A stretch of DNA of 64,000 nt from Gynurincola endophyticus (GTDB lineage Bacteria; Bacteroidota; Bacteroidia; Chitinophagales; Chitinophagaceae). Numbering within the stretch: the first letter of the stretch is position 1; every line of letters starts with the position of its first letter. Positions 7,730-18,400 of this stretch are shown piece by piece. Under the pieces are notes generated by a model that saw only the letters and a list, made by a program, of their open reading frames with translations, was not told where the DNA came from and searched no databases. The DNA lies in contig NZ_RCWL01000002.1 of the NCBI RefSeq assembly GCF_003991195.1, forward strand, positions 372,001 to 436,000, given 5' to 3'. Position numbers and translations under genes: made by a program.

Positions 7730-10186
7730 TTACAATGCTATTAAATTAGCGAACAATTTATAAGCTCCCATTACACCGGCAGGTAATTGTCTGAAAAAAG
7801 CAATACCAGTGTATACAAAATTTCCTTTTCCATGTTTTGCAATGATTAAAGAGCCGTTATTAAACGGTTCACCGGCATCCTGAAACGATAAAGGAGTTTG
7901 ATATCGGTTATCAATCTGGTCTGCAAAATACAATCCTCTTTCCTGAACCCAACCATTAAAATCTGATAAATCGATTTTATTAGGGAAATTTAATGCGGAA
8001 TGAGTAGCGTTATTGATTTTAACAGGACTGCTTTCATCTACCACCCTGTTTCTTGAAATCTGATATGGATAAGGCCCGAATGAGCCGAGTTTACCTAATT
8101 GATTATTCGTGTTGTATTGTACAATTACATTTCCTCCCTCCTGCACATACTGCATAAAATCAGCTTCTTTTGCTGCCAGCGCAGGATACACGTTTAAAGC
8201 CCGTACTCCAAATATTACGGCATCATATTTCTTTAATGCTGCCAATGATACTTCATCAGGGGTTAAATGACTAACATGGAAACCTATCATTGATAAATAT
8301 TCTGCCACTTTATCGCCGGCACCCGCAATATAAGCAATATTGCTTTTGGCTATTCTGACAGGTGCAGGATGAATATTAATGTCAATATTCTCTTTCCAGA
8401 AAATAGTTGGAATATGTTTATACGATTTCCATTCAGTACTTCCTGAAATAGTATCGATACTATTATTTCGATAGAGATAGACCAGCGGGGTTAATCTTGT
8501 TGCCTTCGCAGGAAATACAAATTTAGCAGGTGTTACAAGCAACTTCTGTCCTACCTGAAATGTACCCTTTCCTTGTTTAGTGTAGTACTTCTCATTGTTA
8601 GAACCAGACCATTCTACTAAAATACTGTCATACTCAAAAGATTTCAATGCTTCTATCTGAACAGCCACAGGATCTTCTTTTTTGAGCACAATATTCTGTA
8701 CAGTTTTCACTTTGATGTACGGTAAAATCTTTACAGGATGGTATAACTCTCCGTCAATAGGATCCACTACCTTATATTCAACAGGCATATTAAATTCAAT
8801 AGGATAACCGGCAAGAACTAACCCTACTGTTACATTAAAGATGGGTGGATTTACCGGAGTTCCCTTGAAGCGGTGTTGATCAAACGAAAACAAATAGGCT
8901 GTTGAAGTCGCCTGCATCCAGTATTCTATGCTATTTTGTTCACTTTCCGTGATTTTATAGCTGAAAGGAACGATATTTGAATTTTTGACAATACTCTTTT
9001 GCACACTGATCGTATCGTAAATATCGAGTTTATATAATTGTGTATTGTTTAAACGCAAAGTATGCATCACCACATCTTCCCGGGTAGAGAAAACGCGTAT
9101 GGTACCTGTTAAACTGTCTCCTTTAAAAACAAAAGGCTGTTGAATGAATGCATCCATTTTCAAACCCGATACAGCCAGTATGATATCATTTAATAACTTA
9201 TTCTTAGCGGGATATTGAGCCAGCTTTTTATTTTTATCCAGTTCGTTCTTAAACTCCAGCAAACGATATAAACTTTCATATGGTTTATCAACAGCATACT
9301 TTTGCAATATATTTTTCCATGCATTTTGCTCCACTTCCGATAGCCATTCGTTTGCCACACCTTCCATTAAATCTTTAACGGCCGGGCTACCCCCCCATTG
9401 AACAAAGAATTCATCAGACAAAGCGTGTGAAGCGGCTACGCCAAAGCCCTGACTTTTATGTTGAGAACGACTTTCGGCTGCCAGTTGACCATCATTTTTA
9501 CCAAGTAAGGGCAGAAATTGACCTACCTGTACTTTTAGCTGATCCGGAGCAGTTGTATTCATACCACCGAAGCGGAAAGTATTCCAGAATATTCTTTTAG
9601 TTTGCCAGGGTTGTAAACCATCTGCCAACTGATCAGCAAAAGCATTGGCGTCGGCTGCCATGGCAAACGCTTTTTTAGCTAAGATAGCAGAAGCTTCATG
9701 CTGACCATGTCCGGCTCTTTCATCATCCGGAAATCTGGTAATAATAATATCTGGTTGAAATTGTCTGATCACTTTTACTACATCATATAATACGATGCTA
9801 TCCGGCCACAATTGAAATACTTCTTTTGCCGATTTACTGAATCCGAAATCTTTTGCACGTGTAAAAAACTGTTGGGCGCCGTCTACTTTACGGGCAGCTA
9901 ACAATTCGTGTGTTCTGATTAGGCCTAATACATCACCCTGCTCGGTACCGATCAGATTTTGCCCACCATCACCACGCGTTACCGATAAATAAGCCGTTTC
10001 ATATTTACGATTATTAACAAGGTACGATAACAACTGAGTATTTTCGTCATCAGGGTGTGCAGCCAGGTACAAAACTTTTCCTGCCTGTTGAAATTGCAAC
10101 ATCTTCAACAATATCTCACTACTCGTTTGAGCACTTGTTACCTGAATACCTAAAAGTAAAACTACACCTGTTAACCATTTTTTCAT
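7730..10186 (-). CDS. secreted PIG-L family deacetylase with C-terminal GATase-like domain
   Basis: 818 residues beginning with a signal peptide (MKKWLTGVVLLLGIQVTSAQ). Residues 25-250 are a PIG-L/LmbE deacetylase: the zinc motif AHPDDE, SVTRGDGGQNLIG, and GHGQHEAS supplying the distal His. Such enzymes remove N-acetyl groups from amino sugars. The middle is beta-rich. The last 200 residues (AYIAGAGDKVAEYLSMIGFHVSHL, then YDAVIFGVRALNVYPALA and GGNVIVQYNTN) look like a class I glutamine amidotransferase/ThuA-type flavodoxin fold. The frame extends further upstream, but a -7 box 5 nt before this ATG and the signal peptide fix the start. It heads a four-gene leftward operon ending in the symporter. 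Confidence 0.85.
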   Translation of the reverse strand: MKKWLTGVVLLLGIQVTSAQTSSEILLKMLQFQQAGKVLYLAAHPDDENTQLLSYLVNNRKYETAYLSVTRGDGGQNLIGTEQGDVLGLIRTHELLAARKVDGAQQFFTRAKDFGFSKSAKEVFQLWPDSIVLYDVVKVIRQFQPDIIITRFPDDERAGHGQHEASAILAKKAFAMAADANAFADQLADGLQPWQTKRIFWNTFRFGGMNTTAPDQLKVQVGQFLPLLGKNDGQLAAESRSQHKSQGFGVAASHALSDEFFVQWGGSPAVKDLMEGVANEWLSEVEQNAWKNILQKYAVDKPYESLYRLLEFKNELDKNKKLAQYPAKNKLLNDIILAVSGLKMDAFIQQPFVFKGDSLTGTIRVFSTREDVVMHTLRLNNTQLYKLDIYDTISVQKSIVKNSNIVPFSYKITESEQNSIEYWMQATSTAYLFSFDQHRFKGTPVNPPIFNVTVGLVLAGYPIEFNMPVEYKVVDPIDGELYHPVKILPYIKVKTVQNIVLKKEDPVAVQIEALKSFEYDSILVEWSGSNNEKYYTKQGKGTFQVGQKLLVTPAKFVFPAKATRLTPLVYLYRNNSIDTISGSTEWKSYKHIPTIFWKENIDINIHPAPVRIAKSNIAYIAGAGDKVAEYLSMIGFHVSHLTPDEVSLAALKKYDAVIFGVRALNVYPALAAKEADFMQYVQEGGNVIVQYNTNNQLGKLGSFGPYPYQISRNRVVDESSPVKINNATHSALNFPNKIDLSDFNGWVQERGLYFADQIDNRYQTPLSFQDAGEPFNNGSLIIAKHGKGNFVYTGIAFFRQLPAGVMGAYKLFANLIAL

Positions 10187-10191
10187 AACAA

Positions 10192-10199
10192 CAAAGGTA
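10192..10199 (-). promoter_or_regulatory. -7 box of the PIG-L operon, 5 nt from the ATG
   Basis: Minus-strand TACCTTTG matches TAnnTTTG exactly. Only five bases separate it from the start codon, so the transcript should start at or within a few bases of the ATG (leaderless or nearly so). Confidence 0.45.
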
Positions 10200-10207
10200 A
10201 TATCGTG

Positions 10208-10248
10208 AAAGAGGCTGGCCCTCATTTTATTGAGAGTGCAGCCTCTTT
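10208..10248 (-). terminator. hairpin between M14 peptidase and PIG-L genes
   Basis: A 9-bp perfect stem (AAAGAGGCT / AGCCTCTTT) with partial inner pairing lies downstream of the M14 gene. Only three T residues follow on the minus strand, so it is a moderate terminator candidate. Confidence 0.5.
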
Positions 10249-10337
10249 TAATCTTATATTAATCAATATACTTTTCTAAACATACCTCATTACTGAATTT
10301 GCAGAGCGAGGATGCAGCTACAAAGTAAACAATAAAA

Positions 10338-12836
10338 TTACTGTGCTACAATGAAAACAGCATTCGAAAGCATTAATTTTCCGTTTTCCCAGAAACTTCT
10401 GAATACGGGATTATCACCAAAGTACACCACTGCTCCTCTTCCTACATTCTGCACACCGATCAACATACCTTCGGACAATTTCTTTTTTACTTCCGGGCCG
10501 GCAAAGCCTGCCACATGTGAATTTTTCTCAAAGATGCCAACATTGCCTACACCATCGAAATATTCATAAACGGTAGAACCACCTTTAATAGTAAAATATT
10601 GTTCAGGGTAGCCGTAAGCAAGCGGATGTGTATTATCCAGTTTTACTTTAAAGATTGAGCCAGGATTGTCATATTCCATTCCTGCACGGTTTCTATCTTC
10701 GTATCTGATCAGTTTATTTTTATCAACACTGTCAACCGGTTTTACTTTCCATGTTTTTTCTTTGAGCCCCCACCAGTCAGCACCCATTAAACTATTAACA
10801 GCAGCTTCAATGGCTATTACTTTGCCACCTCTGCTTACCCAGGTCTTAATGGTATTTCTGATTTCTCCTGACTGAAATGTTCTGTAATACCCTTCCGGTA
10901 TTATTAAAACATCTGTCTGATCAAGAATACTTGCACTCAGGTCATTGGCATTGACCATATTTACCGGATATTCCAACTCATAGTCAAAGAAATGCCATAG
11001 TTCACCAACGTTTAAAGAAGAGGTTCCTTCACCGGCCAACATAGTAATGCGTGGCGCTTTTATAAATCCTACAGAACTAGATCCCATATCGTACCCTTTC
11101 TCCATAAAAGTAGTAGAGATACCTTCAATGATCAGGTTCAAACCGGCGTTGGCATCCATCAATACACTGGTGATATTTTTTCCAATATGTTGATTCGAAG
11201 TTTTAGCAACGATTAATGAACCTCTGTCGAAACTTTTTCCATCTACCTGAAACGGAAACTGTGCATATCTGACTTTTACATTTTGTTGTAACAGTCTGGA
11301 CAAGTATTTTGCTGAATATGGCCCGTTCCATGGAATTACATAAGCAGTAGCATTTTCAGGAATGGCGGGCATTACCTGAATTTTCATCAACGCTCCTTTT
11401 TTATAATTAGGAGATGTTTTTAATCCGTAAGTTTCTAACCCATACACATAGGGTAATGACCATGCGGTAATATCATAAGTAATAGAATCGCTCAGATAAG
11501 TTTCTCTTTCAAATAATACTTTTACCAGGTGGCCATTCGGCTGATCTGCATACACAAAAATATCTTCCGGTACAGCTTTAACACTCTGAGTCTGGTTGGT
11601 AAAATAATTTAATCCGCTGTAAGAATTTGAATTTGCATTATGCCATTCGATATCGTTGCGGGTAAGTAACTGTTTTAATCTTTCAATTTTCCCTCCTTTA
11701 TCAGCTTTCACCAGATAAGCGGCATAATCACCGATACCTTTATTGGCTTTATCATAATAAGCTTTAAACTCTTTTACGATACGGTCAGCATTTTTAGAAG
11801 CAGTTTCTACTGTAGCCATGCCGGTAGTAAAATGGTGAGTAAGCCTGTCCAGTAAAGTTAAAGTATCACCATTGCCGGTAATAACTGTAGAACCGGCTCT
11901 TGAATGTCCGGCTTGTTCATAAGTTAAACCGATCGCACCCTTATAAATAGGATAGGTATCTCCGTAACTGGGATATAATAAATCGAATGATTCTTTTGTA
12001 AAAAATAACCATCCGTTCTGATCGAAATATTTTGCATTATTTTTTCCGATCATCACCTGTAATTCTCTTTGCCAGTCGGTGATTACTTCATGAAAAGGTT
12101 CTGCAGCCGGTGCAAAATAATAGGGATTATTATAACCCTGTTCATGAAAATCTATATGAATATGCGGTAACCATTTATTATAAACAACAGCGCGTTGTTG
12201 AGATTCTACCTGTGTTTGCCACGCCCAGTCTCTGTTCAGGTCATGATAATAATGGTTAGGTCTTCCACCAGGCCATGGTTCGGTATGTTCTCTGGTAAAA
12301 GGAACCGGGTTCGCTTTTGTACCCACTGTAGTATTGAACCAGTTTACATAACGGTCTCTTCCGTCAGGGTTAATACAGGGATCTACCAATACCACTGTAT
12401 TCTCGAGATACTTTTTACTGTCGAATGTGGCAGGGTTGATTAACTCATAAATCGTTTTCAATGCGGCCTCGGTAGAAGAGGTTTCGTTTCCGTGTACATT
12501 ATAACTCATCCATACAATAGAAACCGGTTTTCCCGAGCTGTTTTTACCTTTGGTAAGGCCCAGATTCTGTTGACGGATTTGTTCAATCTGCTGGATATTC
12601 TGTGCAGAAGAAACAGTTGCTAAAATAAGCGGTCTGCCTTCATTCGTATATCCGTAAGTTTCTAATAATATTTGCTGAGGGTGCGCTTTGGCCAGATATT
12701 CAAAATACGCAACTACTCTATGATGGGGTGTATAACGTTGCCCTAGCGGGTATCCCAGAAATTCTTCAGGCGATTTGATTTGGGCTTGCGTCGTTAGTGT
12801 GATACAACAAACTAAAAAGGATAAAATATACTTCAT
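10338..12836 (-). CDS. secreted M14 family zinc carboxypeptidase
   Basis: 832 residues from the chosen start, with a signal peptide (MKYILSFLVCCITLTTQAQ). Residues 30-350 are the M14 domain: YTNEGRPLILATVSS, then the zinc pair in VHGNETSSTEAAL (His and Glu), DPCINPDGRDRY, the third ligand in HIDFHEQG, and the catalytic Glu in LTYEQAGHSRAG. The C-terminal third contains a class I GATase-like segment (ITMLAGEGTSSLNVGELWHFFDYEL, VLIIPEGYYR, WVSRGGKVIAIEAA). This domain pairing recurs in large secreted Bacteroidota peptidases. It probably trims peptides in the periplasm or outside the cell. The open frame runs 47 codons further upstream but lacks a signal sequence there. Confidence 0.87.
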   Translation of the reverse strand: MKYILSFLVCCITLTTQAQIKSPEEFLGYPLGQRYTPHHRVVAYFEYLAKAHPQQILLETYGYTNEGRPLILATVSSAQNIQQIEQIRQQNLGLTKGKNSSGKPVSIVWMSYNVHGNETSSTEAALKTIYELINPATFDSKKYLENTVVLVDPCINPDGRDRYVNWFNTTVGTKANPVPFTREHTEPWPGGRPNHYYHDLNRDWAWQTQVESQQRAVVYNKWLPHIHIDFHEQGYNNPYYFAPAAEPFHEVITDWQRELQVMIGKNNAKYFDQNGWLFFTKESFDLLYPSYGDTYPIYKGAIGLTYEQAGHSRAGSTVITGNGDTLTLLDRLTHHFTTGMATVETASKNADRIVKEFKAYYDKANKGIGDYAAYLVKADKGGKIERLKQLLTRNDIEWHNANSNSYSGLNYFTNQTQSVKAVPEDIFVYADQPNGHLVKVLFERETYLSDSITYDITAWSLPYVYGLETYGLKTSPNYKKGALMKIQVMPAIPENATAYVIPWNGPYSAKYLSRLLQQNVKVRYAQFPFQVDGKSFDRGSLIVAKTSNQHIGKNITSVLMDANAGLNLIIEGISTTFMEKGYDMGSSSVGFIKAPRITMLAGEGTSSLNVGELWHFFDYELEYPVNMVNANDLSASILDQTDVLIIPEGYYRTFQSGEIRNTIKTWVSRGGKVIAIEAAVNSLMGADWWGLKEKTWKVKPVDSVDKNKLIRYEDRNRAGMEYDNPGSIFKVKLDNTHPLAYGYPEQYFTIKGGSTVYEYFDGVGNVGIFEKNSHVAGFAGPEVKKKLSEGMLIGVQNVGRGAVVYFGDNPVFRSFWENGKLMLSNAVFIVAQ

Positions 12837-13039
12837 AACTAAAATAATAACTCGTGTTAAGGTAAGCAAAGTACCTTGTTTGACCATATTTCTGATAAAA
12901 TATTTTAATATTTCATGAACAGATTTTACAATAGATAGCCTTTCACGAATAAAATCGGTAACCATGCCGGCTTTCATGAAATAAAATACTTAGTTTAGGG
13001 GAATTGATTTCATTTACACGAACCTTTAGAACTCTTGAC

Positions 13040-14755
13040 ATGAAAAAAAATCTATTTTACGCTCTTCCACTTGCGTTTTTAATGCATGCCTGCGGCGACT
13101 CTGGTGTTCTGTTGAAAGGCACCGACATTAACCCTTACAGTTATCAGATGGAGAAAAACAAAACCGGTAAAAACGGCGCTGTTGTTTCTGCGCATCCGTT
13201 AGCTTCAGAGGTAGGTGTTGCCATTTTAAAGCAGGGCGGTAATGCTGTAGATGCAGCGATTGCCACTCAATTCGCATTGGCAGTAGTTTATCCGGGTGCA
13301 GGAAACATTGGCGGAGGAGGTTTTTTAGTAGCACGATTAGCTGACGGAACCAACGTCGCCATTGATTTCAGAGAAGCCGCACCAGCTGCTGCTCATCGCG
13401 ACATGTATCTTGACCCTGACGGAACACCAAGAACCGACAAAAGTCAGAAAGGACATCTGGCATCAGGTATTCCCGGTACTGTTGCAGGTGCTTTCAAAGC
13501 ACACAAGTATGCCAAATTACCAATGAAAGACTTAATTGCACCGGCTGTACAACTGGCAGAAAGAGGCTTCGTACTGACAGCTTCTGAAGCCAGAAACTTC
13601 AATAGTGCAAAAGAAGAATTTCTAAAGTACAGCTCGCAATCACCGGCTTTCGTAAAAGATGCCGAGTGGAAAGAAGGTGATACACTATTACAACCAGACC
13701 TTGCCAATACCCTGAAACGAATTCAGGAAAATGGTATGAAAGGTTTCTATGAAGGCGAAACTGCTGCCCTCATCGTTGAAGAAATGAAACACGGCGGCGG
13801 CATCATCACTTTAGAAGACCTTAAAAATTACGACGCCAAAGAACGCCCTATTGTTCAATTCAGTTACAAAGGACATGACATACTTACCATGTCGTTACCT
13901 TCCAGCGGTGGAGTATTACTGCCACAGATGTTAAACATGATCGAAGACAGAAATATTCAGAACTATGCATTTTTGTCGCCACGTGCAGTACAACTGATGG
14001 TAGAAGTTGAAAGAAGAGCATATGCCGACAGAGCTGAGTTTCTTGGTGACCCGGACCACTACAAAGTACCGGTAGAAGTATTGACTTCAAAAAGCTATGC
14101 AGCAGAACGTATGAAAGATTACGATTCTACAAAAGCTACTCCGAGCAGTGTTACCAAACCGGGCACTATTCCTCAATCGGAAGAAACTACCCACTTAAGT
14201 GTATACGACAAAGAAGGTAACGCAGTGGCTGTAACAACTACTTTAAACGGACATTATGGTAGCAGAACCATTGTTGCAGGTGCAGGTTTTTTAATGAATA
14301 ATGAAATGGATGACTTTAGCATAAAACCGGGTGTGCCGAATATGTTTGGCGCAGTTGGTGGCGATGCAAACGCAATCGTTCCGGGTAAAAGAATGTTGAG
14401 CTCAATGACCCCTACCATTGTACTGAATGAAGGTAAACCTTACCTGGTAATCGGTACTCCCGGAGGAACAACTATTACAACCTCTGTATTTCAGACGATT
14501 GTAGATATTATTGATTTCAAAATGTCAGTGGCCGACGCAGTAAACAAACCTAAATTTCATCACCAATGGCTCCCTGATGAAGTTCAGGTTGAGAAAGACT
14601 TCCCCGATTCAACCCGCCAGGCATTAGAAGCAATGGGATATAAAATTACCCAGCGAAGAGCAATCGGAAGAACCGAAGTAATTAAAATACTACCTGACGG
14701 TAGCTTTGAAGCCGTTGCCGATAAAAGAGGCGACGATCACGCTGCCGCTTATTAA
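13040..14755 (+). CDS. ggt: gamma-glutamyltransferase (lipoprotein)
   Basis: 571 residues. The N-terminus MKKNLFYALPLAFLMHACGDSG is a lipoprotein signal with the lipobox LMHAC, so the enzyme should be membrane anchored in the periplasm. The family precursor cleaves itself at a Thr: EETTHLSVYDKEGNAVAVTTTLN holds this site, and NEMDDF, SSMTPTIV and GTPGGTTI form the small-subunit active site. GNAVDAAIATQFALAVVYPGAGNIGGGGF is the large-subunit signature. It hydrolyses or transfers gamma-glutamyl groups from glutathione and related compounds. The start follows the lipoprotein signal; a longer frame begins 12 codons upstream. A good terminator follows. Confidence 0.93.
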   Translation: MKKNLFYALPLAFLMHACGDSGVLLKGTDINPYSYQMEKNKTGKNGAVVSAHPLASEVGVAILKQGGNAVDAAIATQFALAVVYPGAGNIGGGGFLVARLADGTNVAIDFREAAPAAAHRDMYLDPDGTPRTDKSQKGHLASGIPGTVAGAFKAHKYAKLPMKDLIAPAVQLAERGFVLTASEARNFNSAKEEFLKYSSQSPAFVKDAEWKEGDTLLQPDLANTLKRIQENGMKGFYEGETAALIVEEMKHGGGIITLEDLKNYDAKERPIVQFSYKGHDILTMSLPSSGGVLLPQMLNMIEDRNIQNYAFLSPRAVQLMVEVERRAYADRAEFLGDPDHYKVPVEVLTSKSYAAERMKDYDSTKATPSSVTKPGTIPQSEETTHLSVYDKEGNAVAVTTTLNGHYGSRTIVAGAGFLMNNEMDDFSIKPGVPNMFGAVGGDANAIVPGKRMLSSMTPTIVLNEGKPYLVIGTPGGTTITTSVFQTIVDIIDFKMSVADAVNKPKFHHQWLPDEVQVEKDFPDSTRQALEAMGYKITQRRAIGRTEVIKILPDGSFEAVADKRGDDHAAAY

Positions 14756-14771
14756 ATTTTATAGAAATTTT

Positions 14772-14794
14772 AGCCCTCAACGTTGTTGGGGGCT
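14772..14794 (+). terminator. terminator after ggt
   Basis: A 10-bp stem (AGCCCTCAAC / GTTGGGGGCT, one G-T pair), 3-nt loop, then a long T run. Confidence 0.8.
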
Positions 14795-14837
14795 TTTCTT
14801 TTTTTTATACATTGAGATAGCTAAAAGATTACCCACT

Positions 14838-15404
14838 ATGAACGCCAGTCTCAACAATATTATTCTTCCTGAATTAAGCAAACGATTCAACCAATACAGA
14901 ATATTGGGCGAACAAACCTTACAACAGCTCAACGAACAGGAAATACATTATCAAGCGAATGAAAACACCAACTCTATCAGCATCATTATCCGGCATATGC
15001 ATGGCAATATGATGAGCAGATTTACCGACTTCTTAACAACTGACGGTGAAAAAGACTGGCGTAACAGAGACGAAGAATTCAAAAAAAACAACGACTCTTC
15101 TACAGATATTCTAAATAAATGGAATGAAGGTTGGAATTTATTAATGAATACCATCAATTCTTTAACAGCAGAAGATCTGACTAAATACGTTACCATACGT
15201 AAAGAACCTTTAACCGTAACAGATGCCCTCTTCCGTCAGCTGGCGCATTACTCATATCATGTGGGTCAGATTATTCAGATCGCCAAGTCACTCAAAAACG
15301 AAGGCTGGCAATCCTTGTCGATACCCATCGGACAATCTCAACAATACAACGAATCAGACAAAATCAAGGATCCCGCAAATTTATATCCTCCGAAAAAGGG
15401 CTAG
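14838..15404 (+). CDS. DinB/DUF1572-family protein
   Basis: 188 residues. A four-helix-bundle protein of the DinB superfamily, DUF1572-like: LSKRFNQYRILGEQTLQQLNEQEIHYQ, then NSISIIIRHMHGNMMSRFTDFLT and the conserved QLAHYSYHVGQIIQIAK. The three His positions (in RHMHGN and in HYSYHVGQ) are the usual metal site. Family members are often thiol-linked transferases or damage-response proteins, but the substrate here is unknown. The start chosen is the ATG after the ggt terminator; the open frame reaches back into ggt but would include the terminator sequence. Confidence 0.8.
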   Translation: MNASLNNIILPELSKRFNQYRILGEQTLQQLNEQEIHYQANENTNSISIIIRHMHGNMMSRFTDFLTTDGEKDWRNRDEEFKKNNDSSTDILNKWNEGWNLLMNTINSLTAEDLTKYVTIRKEPLTVTDALFRQLAHYSYHVGQIIQIAKSLKNEGWQSLSIPIGQSQQYNESDKIKDPANLYPPKKG

Positions 15405-15488
15405 TTATTTGTATTACCTGCAGCTTTGAATTAATTTTGTCATCAATTTAGAATTTGTCTGAGAAAGTTTTGGAAAATATTTAGGATA

Positions 15489-18400
15489 GTGGTGTTGGTC
15501 TTGATAGGACTGATACTGTTCAGTTGGCTATTACTACAATTAAAGCCAGTGCAAAACTATCTTGTGCATAAGGCAGCCCAGAACTTATCCGCCCGCCTCG
15601 GAACCGAAGTAAAAGTAGGAAAAGTAGATATTGAGTTCTTCAATAAATTGTCACTGAATGAAGTATTTATTCAGGATGAATACCGGGATACATTGTTGTT
15701 TGCAGGGCAGGTTTCTTTAAATCTCACCGACTGGTTTTTCTTCAAAGACGAAATCGTTTTGCACTATCTCGGCCTGAAAGATGTAAAAGCTTACTTACAA
15801 AGAGATGCCACTGACTGGAATTATCAGCATATTGTGAACTTTTTTTCATCACAGGATACAGCTCAGAAAGCCACCAAACCTATCCTTTTAAAACTGGAAA
15901 AGCTCGATCTGGAGAATATACAGTTTGTACAAAGAGACGGCTGGCGGGGTGAAACACTTGAAATGTCTTTTGATGAATTACAGTTTGACGCCAGATTGTT
16001 TGACATCACTAACCGGGTAATTCAGCTGCAGACACTCACCATCGAACAACCTTACTTCCGGGTATATAACTACGAAGGCAACCGGCCAGATTCCCTGAAA
16101 CCGGTTTGGGTAGACTCTGTATACCAGAATGACCCTGAACACCTTCGCTGGAATGTATCTAATTGGGATATCCGTATTATGAATGCCTACCTGAAAAAAG
16201 GAACCTTCATTAATGATGCCAACCGCCCCCGTGCTATTTATGATTACTTCGACGAATCACATATTGTGTTTAACGATATCAATGCTCACTTTAACGACCT
16301 GAAATTTGAACAGGACTCTATTAAAGCTATCCTGAACCTCAGTACGAAAGAACGAAGCGGTTTTGATGTAAAAAAACTCTACTCACATATTAAATGGCAT
16401 CCTGAAGCCATGGAATTTCATGAGCTCGACCTTCAAACCAATAAAAGCCGCCTGACCAACTACTATGAAATGCGATACGGCACATTCGATAATATGAGCC
16501 GGTTTATTTCAAAAGTTCAGCTGGATGGTGATTTTAAAAATGCATTACTACACTCTGACGATATCGCTTTTTTTGCTCCCGAGCTCAAAAACTGGAACAA
16601 AAGTATCCGTGTTAACGGAGAAATCAAAGGTACTATTGACAACCTTTCTGCTAAAAACCTGATCGTAGAAGCAGGTAGTAAAACCTTCCTTGACGGTAAT
16701 ATTTCTATGAAAGGTTTACCCGATATTACAGATACCTATATCGATTTCGCCGCCAACTCGTTCAAAACAACTTATGAAGATGTAGCTACCCTCTTTCCGG
16801 TAGTTAAAACCGTTAATACACCCTACTTACATGAACTGGAATTTCTTGAATTCGCAGGAAGCTTTACCGGCTTCATCAATAACTTTGTAGCATTCGGACA
16901 ATTCAATACGGCATTGGGTAAATTCCATTCCGACCTCAATATGAAGTTCTTTGAAAATCAGGAACCGACTTATAAAGGAAATATTACCGGAAACAATTTC
17001 GAAATCGGTAAACTTTTTCATCAAAAAGACTTAGCCACCATTAGCTTTCACGGCGAAGTAAATGGTAAAGGACTCAAAGCAAAAACTTTAAATGCAACTT
17101 TAGACGGTAGCATAGAGTCGCTCGTATTTAAAGATTATGACTATAAAGATATATTGGTAAAAGGGCTGATCGCCAGAGAAATGTTTAATGGAACCCTTTC
17201 TATTAAAGACACTAATTTCATTTTAGACCTCGACGGCCTGATTGATATCAGCAAACAAACCCCTGAGTTTAATTTTGACGCGCAGATTTTAAAAATGAAT
17301 CTGAGCGGACTCAATTTGCTGAAAGACACCATTACTTTCAATGGCAATCTCAACTTCAACTTTCAGGGTAACAATATTGATAACTTTCTGGGTACGGCAA
17401 AAATAGCCGATGCCAGTATTTACAAAAGCGGAGAAAGAATTGCCTTCGACTCATTGATTGTACATTCCCGTATCAATGAACAAAACAAAATATTACAGGT
17501 AGAAAGTAATGAATTCGATGGCGTACTGATCGGAAATTTTTCGATCAAAGACCTTCCCGCCTCTTTTCAGACATTCCTGCATAAATACTATCCGAGCTAT
17601 ATCAATCCATCTCCTTACCAGGTAGAAAACGAAAACTTCAGTTTTGTATTTACCACCAGAAATGTAAGCGAATACATGGACATGTTTCATAAAAAACTGG
17701 GTGGCTTTAATTTCAGTTCTGTCAACGGAAGAATTAATACCACTGAAAACCTGCTCGACCTGAACGTGGATATTCCTTATTTCACTTATAACGATTACGT
17801 ATTTCAGGATATCAAGTTAAAAGGGATAGGAAATTATGACCTGCTAAGTTTGAAAAGCAGTATCGGATACATTCAGGTAAATGACAGCTTATATTTCCCT
17901 AATACAGATTTTGATATCAGCTCGTCGAATGACATTTCAGATATTATTCTGAAAACCAGCGCCAACAAAAATCTCAATAACGCACAGTTCACCACCCGCA
18001 TTCAAACCATGAAGTCGGGCGTTAAAGTATTATTCGGAAATTCTAATTTTAACCTCAATGGAAAAGTCTGGAATATCGACCGCAACGGAGAACTTACTTT
18101 AACCCGCGAATTGATTCAGGCAGAGAAAGTGCGCTTTTCTAATGGTTTACAGGAAATTTATTTAACCAGCGTTCCTTCTGACATCAGCCATACCAACGAT
18201 CTCAGAATAGATATATCAAAAGTTAACCTGGGAGACTTCTCTCCGTTTTTCTTAAAACAAAATCTGCTCGAAGGATTACTCACCACCCATATCAACATCA
18301 TGGATCCGCTGGGTAATTATCAGGTAGATCTGGCCGGAAGCATTGACCAGATGCGTTTCGACAACGATTCTATCGGCCTCGTGAGAATGCGTGGCGACTA

